Shown: piece by piece, positions 1 through 5,260 of the stretch
Position numbering within the stretch: the stretch's first letter is position 1
How the letters are laid out: every line of letters starts with the position of its first letter
DNA from: Coriobacteriaceae bacterium
Lineage (GTDB): Bacteria; Actinomycetota; Coriobacteriia; Coriobacteriales; Eggerthellaceae
Length of the DNA: 7,897 nt
NCBI GenBank assembly: GCA_015062635.1
Contig: SUUF01000079.1
Location: forward strand, 1,195-9,091
Reading direction: 5' to 3'
The notes under the pieces: model-generated
Told to the model about the DNA's origin: nothing
Database searches by the model: none
Seen by the model: the letters and a program-made list of their open reading frames with translations, nothing else
Program-made: the position numbers and the translations under genes

Positions 1-500
1 TCTTCAGCCGCGGGCTCGGCGGCCGGTTCGGGTTCGGGTTCGGGTTCTTCGGCCGGTTCTGGCTCTGCGGCAGGTTCTGCCGCCGCAGCCGCTTGCTCTT
101 CCGCTTCCTGACGCGCCTGTTCGGCGGCGGCTTCACGTTCTGCGGCTTCACGTTCCGCTGCCTCGCGTTCCGCCGCCTCGCGGGCCGCGGCTTCACGTTC
201 TGCCGCCTCGCGCTCGGCTGCTTCGCGCTCGGCTGCCTCGCGTTCCTCGGCCTCGCGGGCGGCCTTTTCTGCCGCCTCTTGCTCGGCCTGCACCTTCACC
301 GCCTGTTCCTTGGCGGCCTTTTCCTCAACCGCCTTCTCGGCGGCCGTCTGCTCGGTCGCCGTCGGCTGGTCCTCGGCTAAAGCGAAGCGCAGCGCGTTCA
401 CATCCCACGCCATGAGGGCGAGGGTTATCACCAAGATAACCGAGATTATCTTTCCCTCTACCGACCGCGAATCGGCGAAGCGCCGTAACCCTTTTAGCAT
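1..500 (-). CDS. Secreted EREAA-repeat surface protein, N-terminal part (cut by window edge)
   Basis: The gene is open at the left edge, so only 166 complete codons are visible and the C-terminal part is missing. ATG is at 500-498, with GGTGGG a few bases upstream as a weak ribosome site. Residues 1-15 are basic (MLKGLRRFADSRSVE). Residues 17-34 form a hydrophobic segment, and ALA at 40-42 before Glu43 fits signal peptidase I cleavage. Residues 43-85 are Ala/Glu/Lys rich. Residues 86-125 are eight EREAA pentads (the fifth is AREAA), and 126-140 remain helical. From about 142 the chain becomes Pro/Glu/Ala rich with PEPEPEP, like a wall-spanning or spacer segment. It is a likely extracellular or wall-associated protein; the functional domains would lie beyond the edge. 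No enzymatic function can be assigned. The reading frame is supported by continuous openness, the signal segment and the regular repeat. A terminator-like hairpin separates it from the upstream flavoenzyme gene, so it is probably transcribed separately. Confidence 0.8.
   Translation of the reverse strand, partial: MLKGLRRFADSRSVEGKIISVILVITLALMAWDVNALRFALAEDQPTATEQTAAEKAVEEKAAKEQAVKVQAEQEAAEKAAREAEEREAAEREAAEREAAEREAAAREAAEREAAEREAAEREAAAEQARQEAEEQAAAAAEPAAEPEPAEEPEPEPEPAAEPAAE
126..245 (-). repeat. 15-bp tandem repeat, 8 copies, encoding EREAA pentads
   Basis: Eight consecutive 15-bp units encode residues 86-125 of the left-edge gene. The units differ mainly at synonymous positions (GAG/GAA, CGC/CGT, GCG/GCA/GCC). 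One unit has Glu changed to Ala. The protein pattern is conserved better than the DNA, which suggests selection on the helix rather than very recent slippage. Confidence 0.9.
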
Positions 501-651
501 ATTCCCACCGTTCTATCAGCATCGGCGAACAAATATTGCCGAGACTACTCCACCGAACACTTTACCGCTTTTATCGCGAAAAGCCTTCTGTTGGCAGATT
601 TGTTTGTTCTTACGCTAAAGCTGCGCCGGCATTCCCACCGAGAACACGCGA

Positions 652-682
652 AACGGCGGGCGCCTTGGTGGCACCCGCCGTT
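652..682 (-). terminator. Hairpin downstream of the flavoenzyme gene, probable terminator
   Basis: Arms 652-664 and 670-682 pair over 13 positions around a 5-nt loop (665-669). The single imperfect position (661/673) is C-A in plus-strand RNA but a G-U wobble in minus-strand RNA, so the minus-strand transcript folds better. Only a short T run (three Ts) follows on the minus strand, so it is a weak intrinsic terminator by sequence. It lies about 75 nt past the stop of the 757-1770 gene. Confidence 0.6.
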
Positions 683-756
683 CAGGATGAGGTGTGGAAT
701 TCATTCTGCCGTCAACGATAGGGGCACGCCAAAGCCCCGTTTACCGCATCTGGGCG

Positions 757-1770
757 TTACTCCCAGATGAATTCGCCGTCGATGTCGGCGATCTTCGCGG
801 CACCGGTCATGCGCATCGCATCGGCGAGTTCGGCTTGCAGGCGCGCAACCAGGGCGGCAACGCCTTCTGCTTGGCCGCCGTACACGGCGGTGACGAACGG
901 ACGGGCGATGATGACGCCATCCGCCCCCAAGGCGAGCGCCTTGAACACGTCGAGGCCGGTGCGGATGCCGCCATCCACGAGGATGGTGAGGTCGCCGCCT
1001 ACCTCGCGCGCGATGCTGGGCAAGACTTCGGCGGTGGAGGGGGTGCCATCGAGCACGCGGCCGCCGTGGTTCGAAACGACGATGCCCGCCGCGCCCGCTT
1101 CAGCTGCCTTCGCGGCGGCGCGTGGGGTCATGATGCCCTTCACGATGAACGGCGCGTCGACGAGGTCGGCGATTTCCCGCAGCTCATCGACCGACTTGCT
1201 GCCCGCCGGTGGCTGGCGGTTCTGCAGGAAGGGAAGCCCCGCCGCATCCACGTCCATCGCGATGGCGAATGCACCGCAATCTTGCGCGAGCTGCATCTTC
1301 TGACGCACGGTTTCGATATCCCACGGCTTCACGGTCGGGATGCCCACACCAGCACTGCGCTTGATGGCATCGGTGCCCGCCTGGATGACCATCGGGTCGA
1401 CGCCATCGCCCACCATCGCCGCGATGCCCGCATCGGCGCACGCCGGAACCAAGATATCGTTGTATTCGGTATCGGTGTATTTATCGCCGTAATGCAGCTT
1501 CACCGCGCCGACCGGGCCGGCGAACACGGGAATTGCGAAGGTCTTGCCGAACAGCGTGGCCTGGGTGTCGACCGGGACGTTCGCATGCAGCGTATCGAGG
1601 TTGATGCGGATATCCTGCCATGCGGCATAGTTGCGGATGGCGACGTCACCGCGCCCCTTGGCGCCCGGCCCCGGAATCGTGTTCTTGCACACCCTGCCAT
1701 CGCATACCGCGCATACTTTGCAAAATCCCATGTTGCCACGCGCGTTCTCGAGCGTTTCCTGCCAGTCCAT
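757..1770 (-). CDS. FMN-dependent alpha-hydroxy-acid oxidase/dehydrogenase family protein with N-terminal Cys cluster
   Basis: This 337-residue TIM-barrel flavoprotein belongs to the glycolate oxidase/L-lactate dehydrogenase/lactate oxidase superfamily, which oxidises 2-hydroxy acids to 2-keto acids through FMN. Seen in the sequence: Lys211 in FIVKGI; the active-site signature SNHGGR at 233-238, with His235 as the expected base and Arg238 as the carboxylate binder; and the FMN-phosphate loop DGGIRTG at 266-272 followed by ALALGADGV. Two features are unusual. Cysteines 17, 20, 23 and 28 form a CX2CX2CX4C cluster near the N terminus. The QLY stretch that normally carries an active-site tyrosine is replaced by a segment around PTVKPW (145-150). 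From memory, similar short cysteine-bearing members occur in anaerobic clostridia; the true substrate is uncertain. The ATG at 1770-1768 has a strong AAGGAG five bases upstream. A TACACT box at 1813-1808 could be its -10, without a convincing -35. Predicted cytoplasmic. Transcribed alone or after the peptidase gene, from which a hairpin separates it. Confidence 0.9.
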   Translation of the reverse strand: MDWQETLENARGNMGFCKVCAVCDGRVCKNTIPGPGAKGRGDVAIRNYAAWQDIRINLDTLHANVPVDTQATLFGKTFAIPVFAGPVGAVKLHYGDKYTDTEYNDILVPACADAGIAAMVGDGVDPMVIQAGTDAIKRSAGVGIPTVKPWDIETVRQKMQLAQDCGAFAIAMDVDAAGLPFLQNRQPPAGSKSVDELREIADLVDAPFIVKGIMTPRAAAKAAEAGAAGIVVSNHGGRVLDGTPSTAEVLPSIAREVGGDLTILVDGGIRTGLDVFKALALGADGVIIARPFVTAVYGGQAEGVAALVARLQAELADAMRMTGAAKIADIDGEFIWE

Positions 1771-1850
1771 GCTGTCTCCTTCGAATTGCTTCCATATGCA
1801 TGAACGTAGTGTACCCGAACGGGCAGGCTGGGCGTCTGATGCGTCGGCGA

Positions 1851-1877
1851 ATCACCTGACGCCTTCCCTCAGGTGAT
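1851..1877 (-). terminator. Perfect 9-bp hairpin after the C39 peptidase gene
   Basis: ATCACCTGA (1851-1859) and TCAGGTGAT (1869-1877) are perfect inverted repeats around a 9-nt loop. It starts about 26 nt past the stop of the 1903-3264 gene, in the 132-bp gap before the flavoenzyme gene. No real T tract follows on either strand, so termination may be partial. It could instead be a small operator or an mRNA-stabilising stem. Confidence 0.5.
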
Positions 1878-1902
1878 GCGCCATATCGAATCGTCGCCGG
1901 CG

Positions 1903-3264
1903 TTAGCCGTATGCGTAGAAGCCGATGCTCTCCTCGACGATGGTGTCCATATCCCACGCCTTGTTGCTGCGCTCTTCGGAATACGGGTCGTTCATGATGA
2001 CGGTGCCGTCTTCCTTCATGCCCGTGATCACCACGAAGTGGCCGTATTCCGTGAAGATGCCCGAATCGAAGTTCGCGATGACCGCCTGGTTCGACTGCAG
2101 CGCGTTCTTCAGGGCTTTCTTCGTCACATCGATTTCAGATACCGGCAAGTCGAGGTTATGCGCTTCGTCTACCAGGAAATTCGCGTACGTGCCCTCATAT
2201 TCGGCCGCATAGCCGTCGCGCACTGCGAGCTGGCCCATGTCGTAGGGTGAAAGGTCATGGTTGCCGGTGATGCCCTGATACACCATCGCCAGGCAAGTGG
2301 GGCAGCAACCCGTGAGGCCAAACGCCGTGCCGGAATACACGGTATAGCCCCACAGTTCGTCCCATTGGTAGAACCGCGGGATGTTCCTGCCGGTCACGAC
2401 GGTCTTCACCTGGCCGCTTTCGGGGGTTTCCATCGGGTATTTCTCGGGGAAGTTGCGCACATACTGCTGCGCGGCGGGTTCATCAGCCGCCAGCTTCAGC
2501 AGCTTGCGCTGCACCGCATCGCCATCCATCGCATACTTGTCGGGATTCTGCGCGATCCATTTCGCGTCTTCGCTGGTGACGGTCCGGTTGATGAGCTTGT
2601 CCGCCACATCCTCGTCGAGCACTTTCAAGAGCGCGGCCTTGTCGACCTCGCTTTCAGCCGAAGCGCTCGCCGATGAAGAACCGCTTGCAGACCCGCTCGC
2701 ACTGCCCGATTCGCTGCCCGACGCGGAAGCGTCGGTGGATTCGGTCGTCTGCTCGGTCTGCGAACCCTGGTTGGCCACATCGGTCGAGCCTTCCGAGCAG
2801 CGGTTCATCGCCACAACGATGACGACCACGAGCAATAAGACGACCACGAGAAGCCCGATGAGGATGGGAAGGTTGATTCGACTCGCTGCTGCGGCAACCG
2901 CGCCGCCACGCGATGAACTGCGCAGGCTGCGACCCCCGATGGGGTCGACCGATGGGTTGCGCCAGTCGCTACCGGCACCGCCACGACGGGAAGAGCGGGG
3001 TTCCTCGTAATAATCCCAGTCGTCGTTGTAACGATTGGACCGGCGGTTCGATTGCGGTTGGCTAGACACACCGTAACGCTCCCGCATCTCGGGCGACACC
3101 TGATGCAGGTCGCGCAGGGAGGCGCTCTTGCCGCTCCTCACGGGACGCTGGGAACCGGTGTCGTCGGAGCGCCCGCCTTGACTGCGGGCGGGATTGCCCT
3201 CTCCCCGGCGCGCGGAAAGGCGCTGACGTGCGGCATCACGCCTGTTGTCATCGTATTTGTTCAT
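1903..3264 (-). CDS. Membrane-anchored C39-family (papain-fold) cysteine peptidase-like protein
   Basis: 453 residues with clear layers. Residues 1-128 are hydrophilic, Arg/Ser/Asn rich and probably cytoplasmic and disordered. Residues 131-152 form one strongly hydrophobic membrane helix. Residues about 157-205 are a Ser/Gly/Ala/Glu spacer with SG/SA dipeptide repeats. Residues 207-275 look helical. Residues 293-453 match the C39-like peptidase fold: IPRFYQWDELWGY at 295-307, the nucleophile region TGCCPTCLAMVY at 318-329 (Cys320 expected catalytic), GHFVVITG at 408-415 (His409) and NDP at 425-427 (Asp426). The Arg-rich side before the helix predicts the peptidase lies outside the cell. C39-like domains cut peptides (bacteriocin leaders, wall or surface peptides); the substrate here is unknown. 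I chose ATG 3264 over an in-frame ATG at 3297. Neither has a Shine-Dalgarno site, but a TACAAT -10 box at 3280-3275 would start transcription after the upstream ATG. Cys321 replaces the Gly usual in GCGPT. Confidence 0.85.
   Translation of the reverse strand: MNKYDDNRRDAARQRLSARRGEGNPARSQGGRSDDTGSQRPVRSGKSASLRDLHQVSPEMRERYGVSSQPQSNRRSNRYNDDWDYYEEPRSSRRGGAGSDWRNPSVDPIGGRSLRSSSRGGAVAAAASRINLPILIGLLVVVLLLVVVIVVAMNRCSEGSTDVANQGSQTEQTTESTDASASGSESGSASGSASGSSSASASAESEVDKAALLKVLDEDVADKLINRTVTSEDAKWIAQNPDKYAMDGDAVQRKLLKLAADEPAAQQYVRNFPEKYPMETPESGQVKTVVTGRNIPRFYQWDELWGYTVYSGTAFGLTGCCPTCLAMVYQGITGNHDLSPYDMGQLAVRDGYAAEYEGTYANFLVDEAHNLDLPVSEIDVTKKALKNALQSNQAVIANFDSGIFTEYGHFVVITGMKEDGTVIMNDPYSEERSNKAWDMDTIVEESIGFYAYG
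2650..2727 (-). repeat. Low-complexity Ser/Gly/Ala spacer coding segment
   Basis: Encodes roughly residues 180-205 of the C39 membrane protein, a run of SG and SA dipeptides such as ESGSASGSASGSSSASASAE. It separates the membrane helix from the helical stalk and peptidase domain, and is typical of flexible extracellular linkers. Confidence 0.75.
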
Positions 3265-3274
3265 AATGGGGCAT

Positions 3275-3280
3275 ATTGTA
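3275..3280 (-). promoter_or_regulatory. -10 box (TACAAT) of the C39 peptidase gene; suggests a near-leaderless mRNA
   Basis: TACAAT on the minus strand matches the -10 consensus at five of six positions and lies 10 bases before ATG 3264. A start site about seven bases downstream would leave only a few leader bases, which fits the absence of any Shine-Dalgarno sequence. I see no convincing -35 box at 16-18 bp. Confidence 0.45.
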
Positions 3281-3312
3281 TAGGATAACCCGGCCATACG
3301 CGGCGAAGATTA

Positions 3313-3331
3313 CCCCCATACCCCCGCCCCC
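3313..3331. other. Cluster of three C5 tracts (G-tracts on minus strand) upstream of the C39 gene
   Basis: Three CCCCC runs (3313-3317, 3321-3325, 3327-3331) are separated by 3 and 1 bases. On the minus strand they are G-runs about 50-65 bp upstream of the peptidase start codon. Three runs are not enough for a classical three-layer intramolecular quadruplex, but a two-layer one is possible by splitting runs. Confidence 0.4.
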
Positions 3332-3380
3332 GCGAAAAGGACAAAAGCCCAACCGCACAGCGCATGTCGGTTGCCACGGC

Positions 3381-3411
3381 GCATCATCGGCACCTGCGGC
3401 GGCGATGATGC
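3381..3411. promoter_or_regulatory. Perfect 9-bp inverted repeat, candidate operator
   Basis: GCATCATCG (3381-3389) and CGATGATGC (3403-3411) are perfect inverted repeats with a 13-bp spacer, giving 22 bp (about two helical turns) between half-site centres. The dyad sits 22 bp upstream of the TATACT box of the plus-strand operon, in the region shared with the divergent peptidase gene. Geometry and position suit a dimeric transcription factor. No regulator gene is present in the window to pair with it. Confidence 0.45.
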
Positions 3412-3433
3412 CGGGATGAGCCGCGTTGGCGTG

Positions 3434-3439
3434 TATACT
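3434..3439 (+). promoter_or_regulatory. -10 box (TATACT) of the plus-strand operon
   Basis: TATACT matches the -10 consensus at five of six positions and is immediately preceded by TG. Initiation near 3446 would give a leader of about 25 bases containing the AGGAGG ribosome site. There is no good -35 hexamer, which fits activator dependence or a TG-assisted promoter. Confidence 0.45.
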
Positions 3440-3460
3440 TGCACAAACCATTCGAACACG

Positions 3461-3466
3461 AGGAGG
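3461..3466 (+). promoter_or_regulatory. Ribosome binding site AGGAGG that fixes the GTG start at 3471
   Basis: A full-consensus AGGAGG lies four bases before GTG 3471. It selects this start over an upstream in-frame TTG at 3426, which lies before the likely -10 box and has no ribosome site. Confidence 0.8.
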
Positions 3467-3470
3467 CCCC

Positions 3471-4049
3471 GTGGATTATTCAGATGCATCGAACCAGTTG
3501 AAAGAGCTGTTGCGAGAAGCGGTTCAGGCGGGCGATGTCGCCGAGGCCGCGTTGGAGCTGGCGGGTGCGGTGCATGCCGAAGCCCTGTTGGCGTCGCTTG
3601 CGGCATTCAACCAAGCCGCCCGCATCGCACAGGCGAATTCCGCTCAAAGCGGGCAGAAGCGATTCACGAAATCGGGTGCCGAATTGCAACCGATGCCCGA
3701 GCAAACCGGCGAGGTGCGGGTCGATTTCCCGTTGACCGCCGAGCAGGTTGCCGTCTTGCAAACCGGCAAAGCGCCCGAAGACGACTTCGACCGCTGGCAT
3801 GTGGAGGTCGACGGCATGCACCTGCGTTATTACCGCAATGCCACGGGGTATTGCTTCTTCGACCTCGAAATCGAACCGTCGGGCGATGGATACCTGGCCG
3901 GTAATATGATCGTCAACCAGCATGACAAGCAATACACCGAGACCAACATGGCCGTCTGCGCCGCGCAGGTGAAGATCCTGTTGGCCAACACCTTGGGTCT
4001 GGATGACGAGGCCTATTGGGATGAAATGGACGCCGCGAGCGACGAGTAG
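3471..4049 (+). CDS. Uncharacterised acidic 192-residue protein, first gene of the dehydrogenase operon
   Basis: I do not recognise a family. Starting at the GTG chosen by AGGAGG, it is 192 residues with no signal peptide and no membrane segment, so probably cytoplasmic. Residues about 1-62 are Ala/Leu/Glu rich and likely helical (KELLREAV, EAALELAG, AEALLASLAAF). A polar stretch of about 20 residues follows. Residues about 83-192 look like a mixed alpha/beta domain: VRVDFPLTAEQVAVLQTG, then DFDRWHVEVDGMHLRYYRNATGYCFFDLEIEP, then a helix AAQVKILLANTLGL. The tail is strongly acidic (DDEAYWDEMDAASDE). Only two cysteines are present and there is no obvious metal-binding or nucleotide-binding motif. 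The dehydrogenase start codon lies 14 bases after its stop, with the ribosome site in the gap, so the two are surely co-transcribed. It may be a partner or modulator of that enzyme, but this rests on position only. Confidence 0.88.
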   Translation: MDYSDASNQLKELLREAVQAGDVAEAALELAGAVHAEALLASLAAFNQAARIAQANSAQSGQKRFTKSGAELQPMPEQTGEVRVDFPLTAEQVAVLQTGKAPEDDFDRWHVEVDGMHLRYYRNATGYCFFDLEIEPSGDGYLAGNMIVNQHDKQYTETNMAVCAAQVKILLANTLGLDDEAYWDEMDAASDE

Positions 4050-4063
4050 GAAGGAAATACCAG

Positions 4064-5194
4064 ATGGCATATGTGAAATGGAGCTTCGAGACGCTGAATG
4101 CGTTCTGCAAGGACGTGTTCCGGAAGTTCGGGTTCTCTGGTGATGAGGCCGATACCATCACCGATGTGCTGCTGACCGCCGACCTGTATGGCATCGAGAG
4201 CCACGGCATGCAGCGCATGGTGCGCTACCACAAGGGCCTCGAGAAGGGCACGATTCACGGCGATGCGAAGCCGGAAATCGTATTCGAAACCCCCATCAGC
4301 GCCGTCATCGACGGCCATTCGGGAATGGGCCAGCTCGTAGGCGTGTTTGCGATGCAGAAGGCCATCGAGAAGGCCAAGGCCACGGGGGTGGGCATCGTCA
4401 CCGTGCGCGAGAGCAACCATTACGGCATCGCCGGGTATTACGCGAAGATGGCATGCGACGAGGGGCTGCTGGGCTTCTCGTGCACGAACAGCGAAGCCAT
4501 CATGGTGCCGACGTTTGGCCGCAAGGCAATGCTCGGCTCTAATCCCATCGCCGTCGCGATGCCAGCCGACCCGTACCCGTTCTTCTTCGACAGCTCCACG
4601 ACGGTCGTCACCCGTGGCAAACTCGAGATGTACAACAAGATGGGCAAACCGCTGCCCGAAGGATGGGCGCTCGACGAAAACGGCCAGCCAAGCCAAGATG
4701 CCCCGCGCGTGCTCGCGAATATCGTGGGGAAGAACGGCGGCGGCATCGTCCCGCTGGGCGGCGCAACCGAGACGCTCGGTTCGCACAAGGGTTACGGTTA
4801 CGGCATGCTCGCCGAGATCTTCTCGTCCATCCTGTCGCAAGGCGTCACGAGCGCGGAATGCTGCACGTTCGATGACAAGACGGGCATCTGCCATGGGTTT
4901 GCCGCCATCAACCCGGCGGCATTCGGCGACCCCGATGCCATTCGCGCGCATTTCAACGAGTACCTGCAAGAGCTGCGTGACAGCCCGAAGGCTGAAGGCG
5001 CCGCACGCATTTACACCCACGGTGAAAAGGAAGTGGAAGCCGAGCAGGACCGCCGTGAAAACGGCATCCAGGTGAACGATGGCACGATGGTGGAACTCGC
5101 CGACCTCTGCCAGTATCTCGGCCTCGATTTCTCCTCGTATTTCCCCGGATACGAGCTCCCCGCCGAATTCGCTGGTTTCACCGGCAATTACTAA
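4064..5194 (+). CDS. Malate/L-lactate dehydrogenase family (Ldh2/MDH2-type) NAD(P)-dependent oxidoreductase
   Basis: 376 residues, slightly longer than the usual 330-360 of this Rossmann-less family, which includes L-malate, L-lactate, L-sulfolactate and ureidoglycolate dehydrogenases. It interconverts 2-hydroxy and 2-keto acids with NAD(P)H in the cytoplasm. Diagnostic motifs are all present: YGIESHGMQR at 42-51 with the catalytic His47; VRESNHYGIAGYYA at 114-127 (His119 and neighbours); SNPIAVAMP at 159-167; VTRGK at 182-186, a cofactor-binding segment; HKGYGYG at 241-247; and a C-terminal GEKEVEAEQDRRENGIQVND at 320-339, equivalent to the usual GE..EREEERR.NGI. About 20 extra residues ending YFPGYELPAEFAGFTGNY extend past the common end. 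ATG 4064 follows an AAGGAA ribosome site in the 14-base gap after the upstream gene. The strong terminator just past the stop closes the operon. The exact substrate cannot be read from sequence. Confidence 0.94.
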   Translation: MAYVKWSFETLNAFCKDVFRKFGFSGDEADTITDVLLTADLYGIESHGMQRMVRYHKGLEKGTIHGDAKPEIVFETPISAVIDGHSGMGQLVGVFAMQKAIEKAKATGVGIVTVRESNHYGIAGYYAKMACDEGLLGFSCTNSEAIMVPTFGRKAMLGSNPIAVAMPADPYPFFFDSSTTVVTRGKLEMYNKMGKPLPEGWALDENGQPSQDAPRVLANIVGKNGGGIVPLGGATETLGSHKGYGYGMLAEIFSSILSQGVTSAECCTFDDKTGICHGFAAINPAAFGDPDAIRAHFNEYLQELRDSPKAEGAARIYTHGEKEVEAEQDRRENGIQVNDGTMVELADLCQYLGLDFSSYFPGYELPAEFAGFTGNY

Positions 5195-5211
5195 GAGCAC
5201 AATGTCATGGA

Positions 5212-5248
5212 AGCTGGGGTGGGGACATGTCTCCACCCCAGCTCTTTT
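5212..5248 (+). terminator. Strong intrinsic terminator of the dehydrogenase operon, shared with the convergent subtilase gene
   Basis: AGCTGGGGTGG (5212-5222) pairs perfectly with CCACCCCAGCT (5233-5243). A further G-U and G-C pair close a six-base loop, giving 13 pairs, followed by TCTTTT on the plus strand. It begins 18 bases after the dehydrogenase stop. On the minus strand the same hairpin follows the subtilase stop by about 18 bases but has only TT after it, so it may act weakly in that direction too. Confidence 0.9.
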
Positions 5249-5260
5249 ATCGAGCAGCCA

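Noticed and set aside
93..380. Plus-strand frame rich in Leu/Phe/Gly/Arg opposite the EREAA repeat
   Set aside because: Its apparent repeat is only the complement of the 15-bp tandem repeat. The minus frame has a signal peptide and sensible spacer.
325..522. 65-residue minus-strand frame starting at 522, just upstream of the surface-protein start
   Set aside because: It overlaps the surface-protein gene in another frame, contains no hydrophobic segment or motif, and stops within the real coding region. The frame starting at 500 gives the signal peptide and repeat.
310..618. Plus-strand 102-residue frame across the surface-protein start and leader
   Set aside because: No ribosome site, mixed composition, and largely antisense to a better-supported gene.
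721..738. GGGGC/GCCCC inverted repeat just after the flavoenzyme stop, considered as a terminator
   Set aside because: Only five pairs around an eight-base loop and no T tract in the minus direction. The hairpin at 652-682 is a far better candidate.
694..1803. 369-residue open frame on the plus strand opposite the flavoenzyme
   Set aside because: The minus-strand frame has complete FMN-enzyme motifs and a strong ribosome site. The antisense frame has no recognisable domain, is rich in His/Arg/Asp as expected from a GC-rich complement, and has no ribosome site.
3426..3470. Longer start (TTG 3426) for the unknown acidic protein
   Set aside because: It would precede the likely transcription start near 3446 and has no ribosome site, whereas GTG 3471 has AGGAGG at the right distance.
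4013..5236. 407-residue open frame on the minus strand opposite the dehydrogenase
   Set aside because: It is an antisense shadow of a gene with all Ldh2-family motifs. It also runs through the terminator hairpin.
5212..5248. Hairpin considered as an attachment site or mobile-element end
   Set aside because: It has the stem, loop and T-tract form of an intrinsic terminator. There is no integrase, target duplication or second copy in the window.
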